Both the position numbers and the translations under genes were made by a program. Below, one piece after another: positions 47,207 to 56,384 of a stretch of DNA of 64,000 bases. The DNA comes from SAR86 cluster bacterium (GTDB taxonomy: Bacteria > Pseudomonadota > Gammaproteobacteria > Magnimaribacterales > AG-339-G14), in NCBI GenBank assembly GCA_028140145.1, contig JAOIOC010000005.1, positions 19,433 to 83,432 on the forward strand, written 5' to 3'. Below the pieces are notes generated by a model. It did no database searches and was not told the origin of the DNA. It was given only the letters and a program-made list of their open reading frames with translations. How positions within the stretch are numbered: position 1 is the first letter of the stretch; the number at the start of each line of letters is the position of its first letter.

Positions 47207-48357
47207 TCTCCAGGCCTTCTTAAAAAAGATCTATTTAATTCACTAACGTTTTTGACTCCTGTGAGAATCATACTTTGTTCAACTTCATCTTTTAAAAGTT
47301 GTAATGCATATTTAGCACCTTTGTAGCCTCCTACTGATAGTCCATAAAGGTAAGGTCTACCTCCCATGCAGGCATTAGCTCCCATGGCGAGGGCTTTTAT
47401 GACATGAATCCCTCTTCTGATACCGCCATCAACTATAATCTCAATAGAGTCTCCAACAGCATCTCTAATTTCTTTCAACATTTCAAATGGCGCAGGACAT
47501 CCATCCAGTTGTCTTCCTCCATGATTTGAAATCATTATTGCTGAAGCACCAATATCCTTTGCCCGTTTTGCATCTTCTACAGATAAAATTCCTTTGACCG
47601 CAAAAGCCTTATCCCATTGACCTATCATCCACTCTGCATCTTTCCAAGTAACGGTCCTATCAAACTGACTGTTCATAAAATCCATTACAGAAATATCATT
47701 AGCAGCATCTTTCAACCTATGCTCAATATTGACCATGGAAGGAGTGGGGGGATGAGTAAGATAGTTCAATGTCCAATCAAACTTACTGGCAATATTTAGG
47801 TAAGACTTTAAAGTTAATTTTGGCGGCACGGTCATGCCCGTTCGCAGATCTCTTTCTCGTCTTCCGTTAACAGGAACATCGATAGTTAAGCAGAGAGCAT
47901 CGTAATTAGCAGCTTTACATCTTTCAATGTATTCGACAGAGATACTTCTATCCTTGAGAACATAAATTTGAAAAACTTTAGGACCTTTAGATTTTTCTGC
48001 AACCTCTTCAATAGTAGTTGTTGAAAGGGTAGATAGACAAAAAATAGTACCCATATCACTCGCAGCATTTGCTGCTGCTACCTCTCCCTCATGATGGAAT
48101 AATCTGTGATATCCGGTAGGCGAGCATATGTATGGCCAATCAATCTGTGTTCCAAGAACTTTTGTTGAAGTATCAATTTTATCTACATCAACTAAATAGT
48201 TCGGAATCACTTCATACTGTTCAAAGGAATTCGTATTGTGTTTTATTGTCCATTCATCACCCGCGGCGCCATCAATGTAATGGAACATTGCTGCTGGCAA
48301 TCTTTTTTCTGCAGCTTTTCTTAAATCGCTAATGTTATGACAATCTTTTAATTTCAA
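47203..48357 (-). CDS. FMN-dependent alpha-hydroxy-acid dehydrogenase (LldD-like)
   Basis: The 384-residue TIM-barrel flavoenzyme oxidises an L-2-hydroxy acid such as lactate, glycolate or mandelate to the 2-oxo acid. It has AEKRLPAAMFHYIDGAAGDEWT, ICSPTGYHRLFHHEGEVAAA, FQIYVLKDRS, and the catalytic-histidine motif ISNHGGRQLDGCPAPFEML. FMN-phosphate binding DGGIRRGIHVIKALAMGANACMGGRPYLYGL follows. The substrate is not resolved by eye. It is translationally coupled to both neighbours by four-base overlaps. Confidence 0.93.
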   Translation of the reverse strand: MKLKDCHNISDLRKAAEKRLPAAMFHYIDGAAGDEWTIKHNTNSFEQYEVIPNYLVDVDKIDTSTKVLGTQIDWPYICSPTGYHRLFHHEGEVAAANAASDMGTIFCLSTLSTTTIEEVAEKSKGPKVFQIYVLKDRSISVEYIERCKAANYDALCLTIDVPVNGRRERDLRTGMTVPPKLTLKSYLNIASKFDWTLNYLTHPPTPSMVNIEHRLKDAANDISVMDFMNSQFDRTVTWKDAEWMIGQWDKAFAVKGILSVEDAKRAKDIGASAIMISNHGGRQLDGCPAPFEMLKEIRDAVGDSIEIIVDGGIRRGIHVIKALAMGANACMGGRPYLYGLSVGGYKGAKYALQLLKDEVEQSMILTGVKNVSELNRSFLRRPGE

Positions 48358-49619
48358 TTGTTAAATTTTTCCAAAAGTCTTTTTCTATCTGATTCATAGA
48401 TTTTGCCACCAAAATAATAGCAAGGTATAGCTAATCCTGCGATCAAAGAAAAAGAAACTAGCATTATTGTATATGGTTCAGCCACATCAAAGGATCTTAA
48501 AAGATCAGTAAAGATTCCGCCTCCTAAAGAGCCAAATGTAAGACCTATCAGGTTTAGGCATAAAATATAAAATGCTACAACAGTTGCTCTTATTTTAGGC
48601 GGAACAAGCTCCTGAACGGTTGAGAAGGTTGGGCCGTAAAAACACCCTAGTTGGAAATAACCGATTACAACTCCCAGCCAAAAAATAAAAGTATTTGGTT
48701 CTACGAATCTATAAATTATTCCAAGAGGCAATAGCAACAGAGTGAGCCAAAAAAGAAACATTGGACGACCTTGATTGAAAGTTCTCAACCACCAGTCGCT
48801 CATTAAACCACCAAACAAGTTTCCAGCAAGACCTGCAACCACACCAATGATCCCAGTTAGTTGAGCAATTTCTGATCTTTCGAAACCTCTTTCTTGGGCA
48901 TACCAAAGTTGTTCAAAAACTGCCGCTCCAAGCGCTACGTGATAAAGAACTCCTCCAGCTATGGTTAAGATTAATGCATTAGAAGAGGTCAAGGCTTGCC
49001 TTAAAGTAGAAACTATCTCTGAAAAAGAGAGATTAACCTCATCTGGATTATCGATAAGATGTTTTCTAGGGCGATCTTTAAAGAAAAATGCAATGATCCC
49101 TAAAACTGCTCCGATACCTCCCAAAATGTAAAAACAGTTTCTCCATCCTAGAGGCTCACCAAGAAACCCTACTATAAGAAGACTTATCCCAACTCCAATA
49201 GGAACGCCCATATAATAGACTCCAGCAGCAAAACCCATCCTATTTGCTGGAAAGCTATCTGAAAGCATGGACATGGATGTTGGCGTCAAGATTGATTCTC
49301 CAACTCCAATGAAGGCTCTAGGAATAGCCATGCTTATAAATCCTTTGGCGGCACCTGTAAATGCAGTAAAAATACTCCAAAGTAGAACCCCAAAACCAAT
49401 TAATCTTGGTCTGTTGTACTTATCTGCCAGCGTTCCCATGAACAATCCCATAATTGAATAAAAAAAGACAAAAGCTAATCCAGTTAAAATACCGTACTGC
49501 CAATCAGTTAAGCCTAGGTCAGGAACAATAAAGTTTGCAAAGCTTGCAATAAGTTGACGGTCCACAAAATTTAAAAGATTCAGAAGCGTCAAAAAGAAAA
49601 GTAACCTATATGGATTCAT
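48354..49619 (-). CDS. MFS transporter (spinster-like)
   Basis: This is a 421-residue, 12-helix major facilitator protein. The loop 2-3 signature appears as GLFMGTLADKYNRPRLIGFGVLLWS, and the N-half has RAFIGVGESILTPTSMSMLSDSFPANRMGFAAGVYYMGVPIG. These are usual for the spinster-like group found in marine Proteobacteria. Substrate is unknown; its operon partners suggest a small organic acid, dipeptide or amino-acid product, which is inference. It is the first gene of the operon and divergent from coaE. Confidence 0.88.
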   Translation of the reverse strand: MNPYRLLFFLTLLNLLNFVDRQLIASFANFIVPDLGLTDWQYGILTGLAFVFFYSIMGLFMGTLADKYNRPRLIGFGVLLWSIFTAFTGAAKGFISMAIPRAFIGVGESILTPTSMSMLSDSFPANRMGFAAGVYYMGVPIGVGISLLIVGFLGEPLGWRNCFYILGGIGAVLGIIAFFFKDRPRKHLIDNPDEVNLSFSEIVSTLRQALTSSNALILTIAGGVLYHVALGAAVFEQLWYAQERGFERSEIAQLTGIIGVVAGLAGNLFGGLMSDWWLRTFNQGRPMFLFWLTLLLLPLGIIYRFVEPNTFIFWLGVVIGYFQLGCFYGPTFSTVQELVPPKIRATVVAFYILCLNLIGLTFGSLGGGIFTDLLRSFDVAEPYTIMLVSFSLIAGLAIPCYYFGGKIYESDRKRLLEKFNN

Positions 49620-49629
49620 ATTCCCCCAG

Positions 49630-49660
49630 TTGAATTATTTATCCGTTCATGGAATATAAT
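49630..49660 (+). promoter_or_regulatory. Candidate coaE promoter
   Basis: TTGAAT, a 19-base spacer and a perfect TATAAT lie in the 64-base MFS/coaE divergent gap. The long spacer is a weakness. The predicted leader is about 17 bases. Confidence 0.4.
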
Positions 49661-49683
49661 CATTATCCAGAAAAATAATTTTA

Positions 49684-50280
49684 ATGATAGTAGTAGGTTT
49701 AACAGGAGGAATTGGATCAGGAAAATCATCCGTCTCAGAAATCTTTGAGGGCTTAGGAGTGAAAGTTGTGGACGCAGATGTAGCTTCTAGACAACCTGTG
49801 ATGAAAGGACAACCAGCTTTAAAAAAAATCGCTGAAAAATTTGGATCAAATATTCTTAACTCTGAGGGAGAATTAGATAGAAGAAAGCTCAGAGAAATTA
49901 TATTTAAAGAGAGTTCTGCAAAAGACTGGTTAGAAAATCTACTTCATCCATTAATTCATCAAATACTCATCGATGATTTAGCAACAGCGAGTTCAAAATA
50001 TGCGATTTTGGTATCTCCTTTGTTATTTGAAACAAATCAAAAAGACCTATGTTCAAAAACAATAGTTGTCGATACAAGCGAAGATAATCAAATCGATAGA
50101 ACCACAAAAAGGGATAATGTTGAAGCCAGTCAGATTAAATCAATTATTGATTCCCAAATAGATAGAAAAAGCAGGAATGAGCTTGCAGATATTATTATTT
50201 CAAACGATGGATCTCTTCAGGAATTAGAGGAGAAAGTTAAAAAAATTCATCATGATTTAGAAAAAGAAATTTTTAAATGA
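49684..50280 (+). CDS. coaE: Dephospho-CoA kinase
   Basis: CoaE adds the 3'-phosphate that completes coenzyme A. The 198-residue P-loop kinase has GLTGGIGSGKSSVSEIF at the N-terminus, VVDADVASRQPVMKG, LENLLHPLIHQ, VSPLLFET and the late IDSQIDRKSRNELADIIISNDGS. Length is typical. Its TGA overlaps the yacG ATG as ATGA, the standard coaE-yacG pairing. Confidence 0.97.
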   Translation: MIVVGLTGGIGSGKSSVSEIFEGLGVKVVDADVASRQPVMKGQPALKKIAEKFGSNILNSEGELDRRKLREIIFKESSAKDWLENLLHPLIHQILIDDLATASSKYAILVSPLLFETNQKDLCSKTIVVDTSEDNQIDRTTKRDNVEASQIKSIIDSQIDRKSRNELADIIISNDGSLQELEEKVKKIHHDLEKEIFK

Positions 50281-50450
50281 AAAAAAAATGTCCTCGATGC
50301 AGAAAAATGTACTCAGTGAATAAAGATTCAAATCACAGACCTTTTTGCAGTGAGAAATGTCAGGCCATTGACTTAGGCGATTGGTTTTTTGAGAAACACA
50401 AGATTTCCAGACCCATAATAGATGAAGATGATCTTTCTATTGATCCATAA
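50277..50450 (+). CDS. yacG: DNA gyrase inhibitor YacG (zinc-binding)
   Basis: This gene is too short for the ORF track. I read 57 residues: MKKKCPRCRKMYSVNKDSNHRPFCSEKCQAIDLGDWFFEKHKISRP plus an acidic tail, ending TAA at 50450. The C-x2-C ... C-x3-C zinc site (CPRC, CSEKC) and DLGDW are the family signature. YacG binds GyrB and inhibits gyrase in E. coli. The ATG overlaps the coaE stop. Its 3' end overlaps the convergent ThiE-like gene by 14 bases. Confidence 0.93.
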   Translation: MKKKCPRCRKMYSVNKDSNHRPFCSEKCQAIDLGDWFFEKHKISRPIIDEDDLSIDP

Positions 50451-50988
50451 AAGAAGAAATACCTGCTATTCCATCAGCAGAATATTTTTTTGCTTCATTT
50501 AAGTCTGAGATTCTCATTCCACCTAGAGCATAAGTCTTAATTTCAGTTAGAGATCTTAATTCCTTGAATTTTTGCCAACCTATAGAAGATGCATCCTGAT
50601 GACTTTTTGTTTTTTTGACTGGTGAAATAAAAATATAATCCAACTTAAGTTGGTTTGCTTTATTGATCTCCTCCTCATTATGACAAGACGCACCCAAATA
50701 ATTTTGATAGCTTTCTAAGTCCGATAAATTCATCAAATCCGTTGAATTGAAATGAATGCCATCAAATCGTTCTGAGATGTCTAGGTGTCTAGAGCTCAAA
50801 ATCAGTTTGGTTTGATACTTTTTCTTTAGTAATAAAAATTTTTTTAAATTTTTATTAAGTTCTGAGTTATCTAAACATCTTAACAAAAGCAATTCTTTTT
50901 TAATCTTGATCGATTCCAACAGATCTAGGTAATTCTCAGGAATCACTTCAGGTGTAATAAAAAAATAATCAGGATCTATAGTCTGCAT
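50437..50988 (-). CDS. ThiE-like (thiamine-phosphate synthase-fold) domain protein
   Basis: The 183-residue protein matches the TIM-barrel TMP-synthase-like domain found at the C-terminus of MutT-ThiE fusions: YFFITPEVIPENYLDLLES, LILSSRHLDISERFDGIHFNSTDLM, LGASCHNEEEINKANQLKLDYIFISPVKKTKSH, and TYALGGMRISDLNEAKKYSADGIAGISSFM. In many gammaproteobacteria a Nudix-ThiE fusion lies right here, next to argJ and yacG. This protein lacks the Nudix half. True ThiE catalytic residues are incomplete by eye, so thiamine synthesis is not assured. It overlaps argJ by 20 bases. Confidence 0.78.
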   Translation of the reverse strand: MQTIDPDYFFITPEVIPENYLDLLESIKIKKELLLLRCLDNSELNKNLKKFLLLKKKYQTKLILSSRHLDISERFDGIHFNSTDLMNLSDLESYQNYLGASCHNEEEINKANQLKLDYIFISPVKKTKSHQDASSIGWQKFKELRSLTEIKTYALGGMRISDLNEAKKYSADGIAGISSFMDQ

Positions 50989-52126
50989 TCATGCTTACAT
51001 AATCTTTAGATAAATCCGACGTAAGGACTTTGCTTGTCTTACTGCTATCACCCAGCTTAATGATTATTTCTATTTTTCTTTTTTTAAATTCTTTCAATCC
51101 TAATTTTTCTGAATAACTTGAACTAAGTTTGTTATTTCTAAATACCTGGAGCTTGCCAAGCTTTAGATTAAATTTCTTCTTGTCAAAGCTAATATTGGTA
51201 TTGCCAACTGCCATTAAAATTCTCCCCCAATTAGGATCTTCTCCGAAAGCAGCTGTTTTTACTAAGAGAGAGTTAGCAATATTTTTAGCAACTGTTTTGC
51301 ATTCGTTTTCAGTCTTGAGTCCTTTAACAGTTATCGAAATTAGCTTTGTTGCTCCTTCAGCATCAAGTACTATTTTTTCTGCTAAAGAGTAAAAAATATC
51401 TTGAAGAGTCTCTAATATCTTTTTTTCATTGGCTTTCGACAGTGAAATTAGTGATGATCCTGTAGCGATAAGCAAAGAAGAGTCATTTGTTGATTGATCT
51501 CCATCAATAGTTATTGAATTAAAAGAACTTTCGCAGGCTAATCTATGGATTTTATCTAACTTCAATTTGCTTATCTTTAAGTCAGTAAATACAAAGGACA
51601 ACATTGTTGCCATGTTAGGTTCAATCATTGCTGAACCTTTAGCGACGCCAATGAAATTTATAGTTTCGCCTTTTATCTTGATACTCTTTTTAACTATTTT
51701 TTCTTTCTTGTCTGTTGTCATTATTGAAGTAGCAAAATTTTTCCAACTACTTCTACCAAGATTTTTATAAGCATTAAAAAAGGATTTTCCATACCTTTCT
51801 AGATCAAGTCTTTCTCCAATCACTCCGGTTGAAAAGGGCAGAACATTTACATCTTTATAATTAGCAAACATTTTATTTATGTCTTTTAAACCTTCTGGTC
51901 CAGTTGCAGCATTTGCATTACCCGCATTTATAAATAATGCAGTTTTCTTTTTTTTATCAAGGTTTGTTAAATTCCTTTTTGCAACCTTTACCGGCGCAGC
52001 AGGAAATTTATTTGAAGTAAATAAACCAGAGATGTTGCTGTTGTTAGGCACTTGAATTATTGCGGTATCAAGCCTTTTGCCATATTTTTGATAACTCGAA
52101 GAACAGCCAATTTTAACTTCTTTCAT
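50969..52126 (-). CDS. argJ: Bifunctional ornithine acetyltransferase / N-acetylglutamate synthase (ArgJ)
   Basis: ArgJ recycles the acetyl group from N-acetylornithine to glutamate in arginine synthesis. The 385-residue precursor has TAIIQVPNNSNISGLFTSNKFPAAPV, INAGNANAATGPEGL, the self-cleavage site KGSAMIEPNMATMLSFVFTD (cleavage before the Thr nucleophile), and SITIDGDQSTNDSSLLIATG. AAFGEDPNWGRILMAVGNT and the C-terminal SKDYVSMNADYRS complete it. Only three bases separate it from secA. Confidence 0.97.
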   Translation of the reverse strand: MKEVKIGCSSSYQKYGKRLDTAIIQVPNNSNISGLFTSNKFPAAPVKVAKRNLTNLDKKKKTALFINAGNANAATGPEGLKDINKMFANYKDVNVLPFSTGVIGERLDLERYGKSFFNAYKNLGRSSWKNFATSIMTTDKKEKIVKKSIKIKGETINFIGVAKGSAMIEPNMATMLSFVFTDLKISKLKLDKIHRLACESSFNSITIDGDQSTNDSSLLIATGSSLISLSKANEKKILETLQDIFYSLAEKIVLDAEGATKLISITVKGLKTENECKTVAKNIANSLLVKTAAFGEDPNWGRILMAVGNTNISFDKKKFNLKLGKLQVFRNNKLSSSYSEKLGLKEFKKRKIEIIIKLGDSSKTSKVLTSDLSKDYVSMNADYRS

Positions 52127-52129
52127 AAT

Positions 52130-54745
52130 CTATTTTCTTTTTTTCCTTTTGGCTTTGGCTTGAAGTCTTCTCATTCTTCTGTTTCCTGAAAATTCTTCAT
52201 TTGGTTCAGATTTATTTTTATTGACTTGTTCTTGTGGCGAATCAAAAGCGGATTGAATCTCTTCTTTATGACTTATCGTGTTTTTTATTACAGAACTTTC
52301 CTGAGCTGTTTGTTCTTCTTTATTGATTTGAATTTTGGATAAAAACTTAATGGCTTCGGAATTGATGTTTGTGAGAAGACCCTCGAACATTTCAAAAGCC
52401 TCTCTTTTATATTCAAGTCTGGGATCCTTTCCTGCATAACTTCTAAAGCCTATATTTTGTCTTAAGTATTCAAGAGCATTGATATGATTTTTCCAAGATA
52501 TATCTATGACTTGCAAAACAATTTGTTTTTCTAGACCAGGAAGAACTTCGCTGTATTCGATTCTTTTTTCAAGATATTTATTTTTAAGCTGACTTACAAT
52601 TTCATCGATTAATGTATCTTGATTATTCTTTTCATCATCTAAGAACTGAGCTGGGTCAAATTCAAAAGCGAAATCAGAAGACAAGGAATTCTTTAACTTA
52701 TCTGTTTGCCACTGACTTTCTACACTAGAAGGCGGCAGAAACGAATAAACTAAATCTGCTATTTCATTGAATCGCATTGAATCAATTAATTCTGTTAAGT
52801 CATCTTCCTGAAGAATTTCCTCTCTTTGTGAATATATAACCTGTCTTTGTTCATTAAGGACATCGTCAAATTCAAGAATTCTTTTTCTTAGATCAAAATT
52901 TCTTCCCTCAACTCTTCTTTGAGCTCTCTCGATCGCTCCGGTGAGCATTCTATGTTCTATGGATTCTCCCTTCTTCATACCTCCAATTGATTGCATAAGA
53001 TTTTTAACTCTTTCCGGTGCAAAAATCTTCATCAAGCTATCTTCTAATGACAGAAAAAATTGTGAGGAACCAGGATCTCCTTGTCTGCCAGATCTTCCTC
53101 TAAGTTGATTATCAACTCTCCTTGATTCGTGTCTTTCAGTTCCAATCACATGCAGACCCTCAAGAGATAAAACTTTTTCTCTGGAAGAAGCGTCCTTTTC
53201 ATTGCCTCCTAAGACGATATCTGTTCCTCTTCCTGCCATATTTGTCGCTATGGTTACAGCATTTTGAGCTCCTGCCTGAGATATTATTTCAGCCTCTCTT
53301 TCATGTTGTTTTGCATTCAAAACGTTATGTTCAATTTTTCTTTGTTTTAGTTTGCTAGATATTAATTCAGAAGTTTCTACGGAAATTGTCCCAACCAAAA
53401 TTGGCGCGCCGGTAGAGTTAATTTTCTCTATTTCCTCAACAAGAGCATCGTACTTCTCCTCAAGGGTTAAATAAATTTTGTCTTCCTTATCGTCTCTGAT
53501 CATGGGCAGGTTCGTTGGTATGACAATGGTCTCTAAAGAGTAAATTTCCTCAAACTCTTGAGCTTCAGTTTCAGCAGTTCCGGTCATGCCAGATAATTTA
53601 TCGAAGAGTCTAAAAAAGTTTTGAAAAGTGGTTGATGCTAAAGTCTGACTTTCGACTTGGATATTTACATTTTCCTTTAGTTCAAGCGCTTGATGAACTC
53701 CGTCTGATAATCGTCTACCTGGTAAAGCTCTTCCAGTGTTTGTATCAATCAATACTACTTGACCATTTTGCACAAGATAATCTGTGTTTTTTTCAAACAG
53801 ATTAAAGGCTCTTAGGGAAGACTGAACCATATTTAATAATTTTAGATTTTCACTCGCATAGAGCGAGTCATCCTCTTTAAGAAGTCCGTTGTGTACAAGA
53901 AGACGTTCAACGTTTTCATGACCTTTCTCGGTAAGTTCAGCAGATCTTACTTTTTCGTCAATCTGAAAATCTCCTTCTACAAAAACATCTCCTGTTTCCA
54001 AATCAAATTCTTCTTGCTTAAGACGAGGAATTATTTGGCCAATCTTTTTATATATTTCAGAATTATCTTCGGCGACACCGCTTATGACTAAAGGAGTTCT
54101 AGCCTCATCAATCAGGATTGAATCTACCTCATCAACCACAGCAAAAAAAAGGTCTTTTTGCATTTTATGGGCTTTGTCCATTGCCATGTTATCCCTTAGA
54201 TAGTCAAAACCAGCTTCGTTATTCGTTATGTAAACAACATCTGCCTGATAGGCATTTTTTTTCTCTTCAAAACTTTGATTTGGAACAACATGACTTACTG
54301 TCAATCCAAGGCCTTCAAACAAGGGCCTCATCCAATTTGCATCCCTTTCAGCTAGATACTCGTTAACAGTAATCACGTAAACACCTTTTCCGGTCAAAGC
54401 GTTTAAGTAACAGGGTAGAGTAGCCACAAGGGTTTTTCCCTCACCGGTAGCCATCTCAGCGATCTTCCCTTCATTAAGAATAACTCCTCCAACGAGTTGG
54501 CAGTCATAATGTCTCAGACCCAAATTTCTTTTACTCGATTCTCTAACTAATGCAAATGCTTGAGGAAGTACTTTTTCTAAGGCTTCCCCTGAACGAACTT
54601 GATCTCTCAGTTCATTAGATTTTGCCAGTAAATCATCAGCATTTAATTGCTCAAGAGAGGACTCCAAAGAATTAATTTGATCAACAGTTTTGGAAATACG
54701 GTTGATGACTCTTTTATGTTTTGAGCCAAATAAAAAGCCAAACAT
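52130..54745 (-). CDS. secA: Preprotein translocase ATPase SecA (no C-terminal zinc tail)
   Basis: SecA drives preproteins through SecYEG. The 871-residue protein has Walker A AEMATGEGKTLVATLP, DEAD-like VDEVDSILIDEARTPL, the preprotein cross-linking domain and TGTAETEAQEF. NMAGRGTDIVLGGN and the helical scaffold region through FRSYAGKDPRLEYKREAFEMFEGLL are also present. It ends NRRMRRLQAKAKRKKRK: the usual CxCxSGxxxxxCH zinc domain, which binds SecB and phospholipid, is missing. It lies in the rnr-rlmB-lpxC-secA-argJ operon with 2-4 base gaps. Confidence 0.97.
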   Translation of the reverse strand: MFGFLFGSKHKRVINRISKTVDQINSLESSLEQLNADDLLAKSNELRDQVRSGEALEKVLPQAFALVRESSKRNLGLRHYDCQLVGGVILNEGKIAEMATGEGKTLVATLPCYLNALTGKGVYVITVNEYLAERDANWMRPLFEGLGLTVSHVVPNQSFEEKKNAYQADVVYITNNEAGFDYLRDNMAMDKAHKMQKDLFFAVVDEVDSILIDEARTPLVISGVAEDNSEIYKKIGQIIPRLKQEEFDLETGDVFVEGDFQIDEKVRSAELTEKGHENVERLLVHNGLLKEDDSLYASENLKLLNMVQSSLRAFNLFEKNTDYLVQNGQVVLIDTNTGRALPGRRLSDGVHQALELKENVNIQVESQTLASTTFQNFFRLFDKLSGMTGTAETEAQEFEEIYSLETIVIPTNLPMIRDDKEDKIYLTLEEKYDALVEEIEKINSTGAPILVGTISVETSELISSKLKQRKIEHNVLNAKQHEREAEIISQAGAQNAVTIATNMAGRGTDIVLGGNEKDASSREKVLSLEGLHVIGTERHESRRVDNQLRGRSGRQGDPGSSQFFLSLEDSLMKIFAPERVKNLMQSIGGMKKGESIEHRMLTGAIERAQRRVEGRNFDLRKRILEFDDVLNEQRQVIYSQREEILQEDDLTELIDSMRFNEIADLVYSFLPPSSVESQWQTDKLKNSLSSDFAFEFDPAQFLDDEKNNQDTLIDEIVSQLKNKYLEKRIEYSEVLPGLEKQIVLQVIDISWKNHINALEYLRQNIGFRSYAGKDPRLEYKREAFEMFEGLLTNINSEAIKFLSKIQINKEEQTAQESSVIKNTISHKEEIQSAFDSPQEQVNKNKSEPNEEFSGNRRMRRLQAKAKRKKRK

Positions 54746-54748
54746 TTT

Positions 54749-55669
54749 TTATCCTGTACTCGGGTCAATGATTGGATCGATATATCTGATGAACTGATTG
54801 CCTTCCTCTGCAGTAATTATTTCCCAAGTATCAGGATTATCGATAAGTTTTCTTAAAAGTTGGTTATTATGAGAATGACCAGATTTATAACCTTCAAAAG
54901 ATCCAATTAGATTGTGTTTTAGTAAATATAAGTCACCAATGACATCAAGAATTTTATGTTTAACGAACTCATCCTCTGACCTCAAACCTTCTTCATTAAG
55001 AATTTCATTTTCACCAATTGCTATAGCATTTTTCTCACTTGCTCCTAGAGCTAAGTTTTCTTTTTTTAATGCATCAACTTCACTCATGAAGCCAAAAGTT
55101 CTTGCACGAGATATCTCTTTGAGAAAAGTTGTTGAATTGAAGTCAATGGTAGCCTTGTTGGGCTGTCTTTTATGAACAGGATGATCATAATCAAGTTCAT
55201 AACTTACTTTGAAACCATCATAGGGCGAAAGTGATACTCTTGCACCATTATTAGCTTCCACAGATACCGGTTTTTTTATTTTTATAAATTTTTTAACTTC
55301 TTTTTGCTCCTTTATGCCAGCTGATTGGATCAAAAAAACAAAAGGATTTGCCGAACCATCCATAATAGGGACTTCAATGTCATTAATTTGGACATAAGCA
55401 TTATCGATGCCTAAACCTGCAAAAGCAGAGAGCATATGTTCAACTGTAGAGATTTCAATATCTCCACTTACCAGTGTTGTTGCGAGCGCTGTAGCTCCTA
55501 CGTTTTCAACGGTAGCTTGGATCTCAACAATTGGGTCACAGTCAACTCTCTGAAAAATAATCCCAGTATCTTCAGGTGCGGGTAAAAGTTTTATTGTAAT
55601 TTTTCTGCCTGAATGCAAACCTACGCCACTTGCCTTGATGGGATTAGTTAAAGTTCTTTGAGCTAGCAT
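54749..55669 (-). CDS. lpxC: UDP-3-O-acyl-N-acetylglucosamine deacetylase (LpxC)
   Basis: LpxC catalyses the committed zinc-dependent step of lipid A synthesis. The 306-residue protein shows [20 protein letters not shown], the zinc histidine in [45 protein letters not shown] (second zinc His and Asp), and [12 protein letters not shown] with the catalytic His. Its presence shows the organism makes lipid A. In E. coli it also precedes secA, though with secM between; no secM-like gene exists here. Confidence 0.97.
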   Translation of the reverse strand: MLAQRTLTNPIKASGVGLHSGRKITIKLLPAPEDTGIIFQRVDCDPIVEIQATVENVGATALATTLVSGDIEISTVEHMLSAFAGLGIDNAYVQINDIEVPIMDGSANPFVFLIQSAGIKEQKEVKKFIKIKKPVSVEANNGARVSLSPYDGFKVSYELDYDHPVHKRQPNKATIDFNSTTFLKEISRARTFGFMSEVDALKKENLALGASEKNAIAIGENEILNEEGLRSEDEFVKHKILDVIGDLYLLKHNLIGSFEGYKSGHSHNNQLLRKLIDNPDTWEIITAEEGNQFIRYIDPIIDPSTG

Positions 55670-55671
55670 TT

Positions 55672-56382
55672 CTAGTTTGTTCTTTGTCTATTAATCTCAA
55701 AAACAATTACTGAAGTTGCAATAGCTGCATTGAGACTCTCCAATTTATCGCTTATTGGAATCTTGATTATTTTATCGCATTTTGATTTTAAAGTTTCTTG
55801 AATACCTGTATTTTCTGAACCTATTATTAAGCCTATTTTTTTGGAAAAATTAGTATCGTAAATAGATTCTGACTGTGAACTCCCTTCAGCTCCATAGATT
55901 AAAAACCCTCTAAGCTTTAGCATCTCTGCAATCCTCTTAAGGTTTGGCACAATCACAAATGGAATAAGTTCGCTTGATCCTTTTGAAACCTCTCTTACCG
56001 ATTTAGTTAAATGACATGCCCTGGATTTTGGAACCACTACCGCATCAACCATTCCACCCAAGCTTGTGCGGAGGATTGACCCTAGGTTGTTGGGATCCGT
56101 TATGTGATCGAGCAAAAGAATAACGGCATCCTCTTTATTTTCTGATAATTTTTCCAGGTACTCTATATTTTTTGGTTCTGATGGTTTAAAAATCAGATTG
56201 ATCTTTTTATCTGGATTTTTAAATTTTTTTATTTCAATTTTTAATTTCTTCTTTAAAGCGATCTTTTTTATTTCTTTAATTCTTTTTGAAATTGAATTGT
56301 CATCTACTTCCAACAACCTAACTGACTCAGGTTTGTTAGCAAGTAAAGTTTTGATCGTATTTAAATCTGATGTCTCGAACAT
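55672..56382 (-). CDS. rlmB: 23S rRNA (guanosine-2251-2'-O)-methyltransferase RlmB
   Basis: This 236-residue SPOUT methyltransferase follows rnr, as in E. coli. A substrate-binding N-terminal domain is followed by the trefoil-knot SAM domain: [62 protein letters not shown] and [18 protein letters not shown]. TrmH-family motifs are complete. Two-base gaps on both sides place it firmly in the operon. Confidence 0.94.
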   Translation of the reverse strand: MFETSDLNTIKTLLANKPESVRLLEVDDNSISKRIKEIKKIALKKKLKIEIKKFKNPDKKINLIFKPSEPKNIEYLEKLSENKEDAVILLLDHITDPNNLGSILRTSLGGMVDAVVVPKSRACHLTKSVREVSKGSSELIPFVIVPNLKRIAEMLKLRGFLIYGAEGSSQSESIYDTNFSKKIGLIIGSENTGIQETLKSKCDKIIKIPISDKLESLNAAIATSVIVFEINRQRTN

Positions 56383-56384
56383 TT

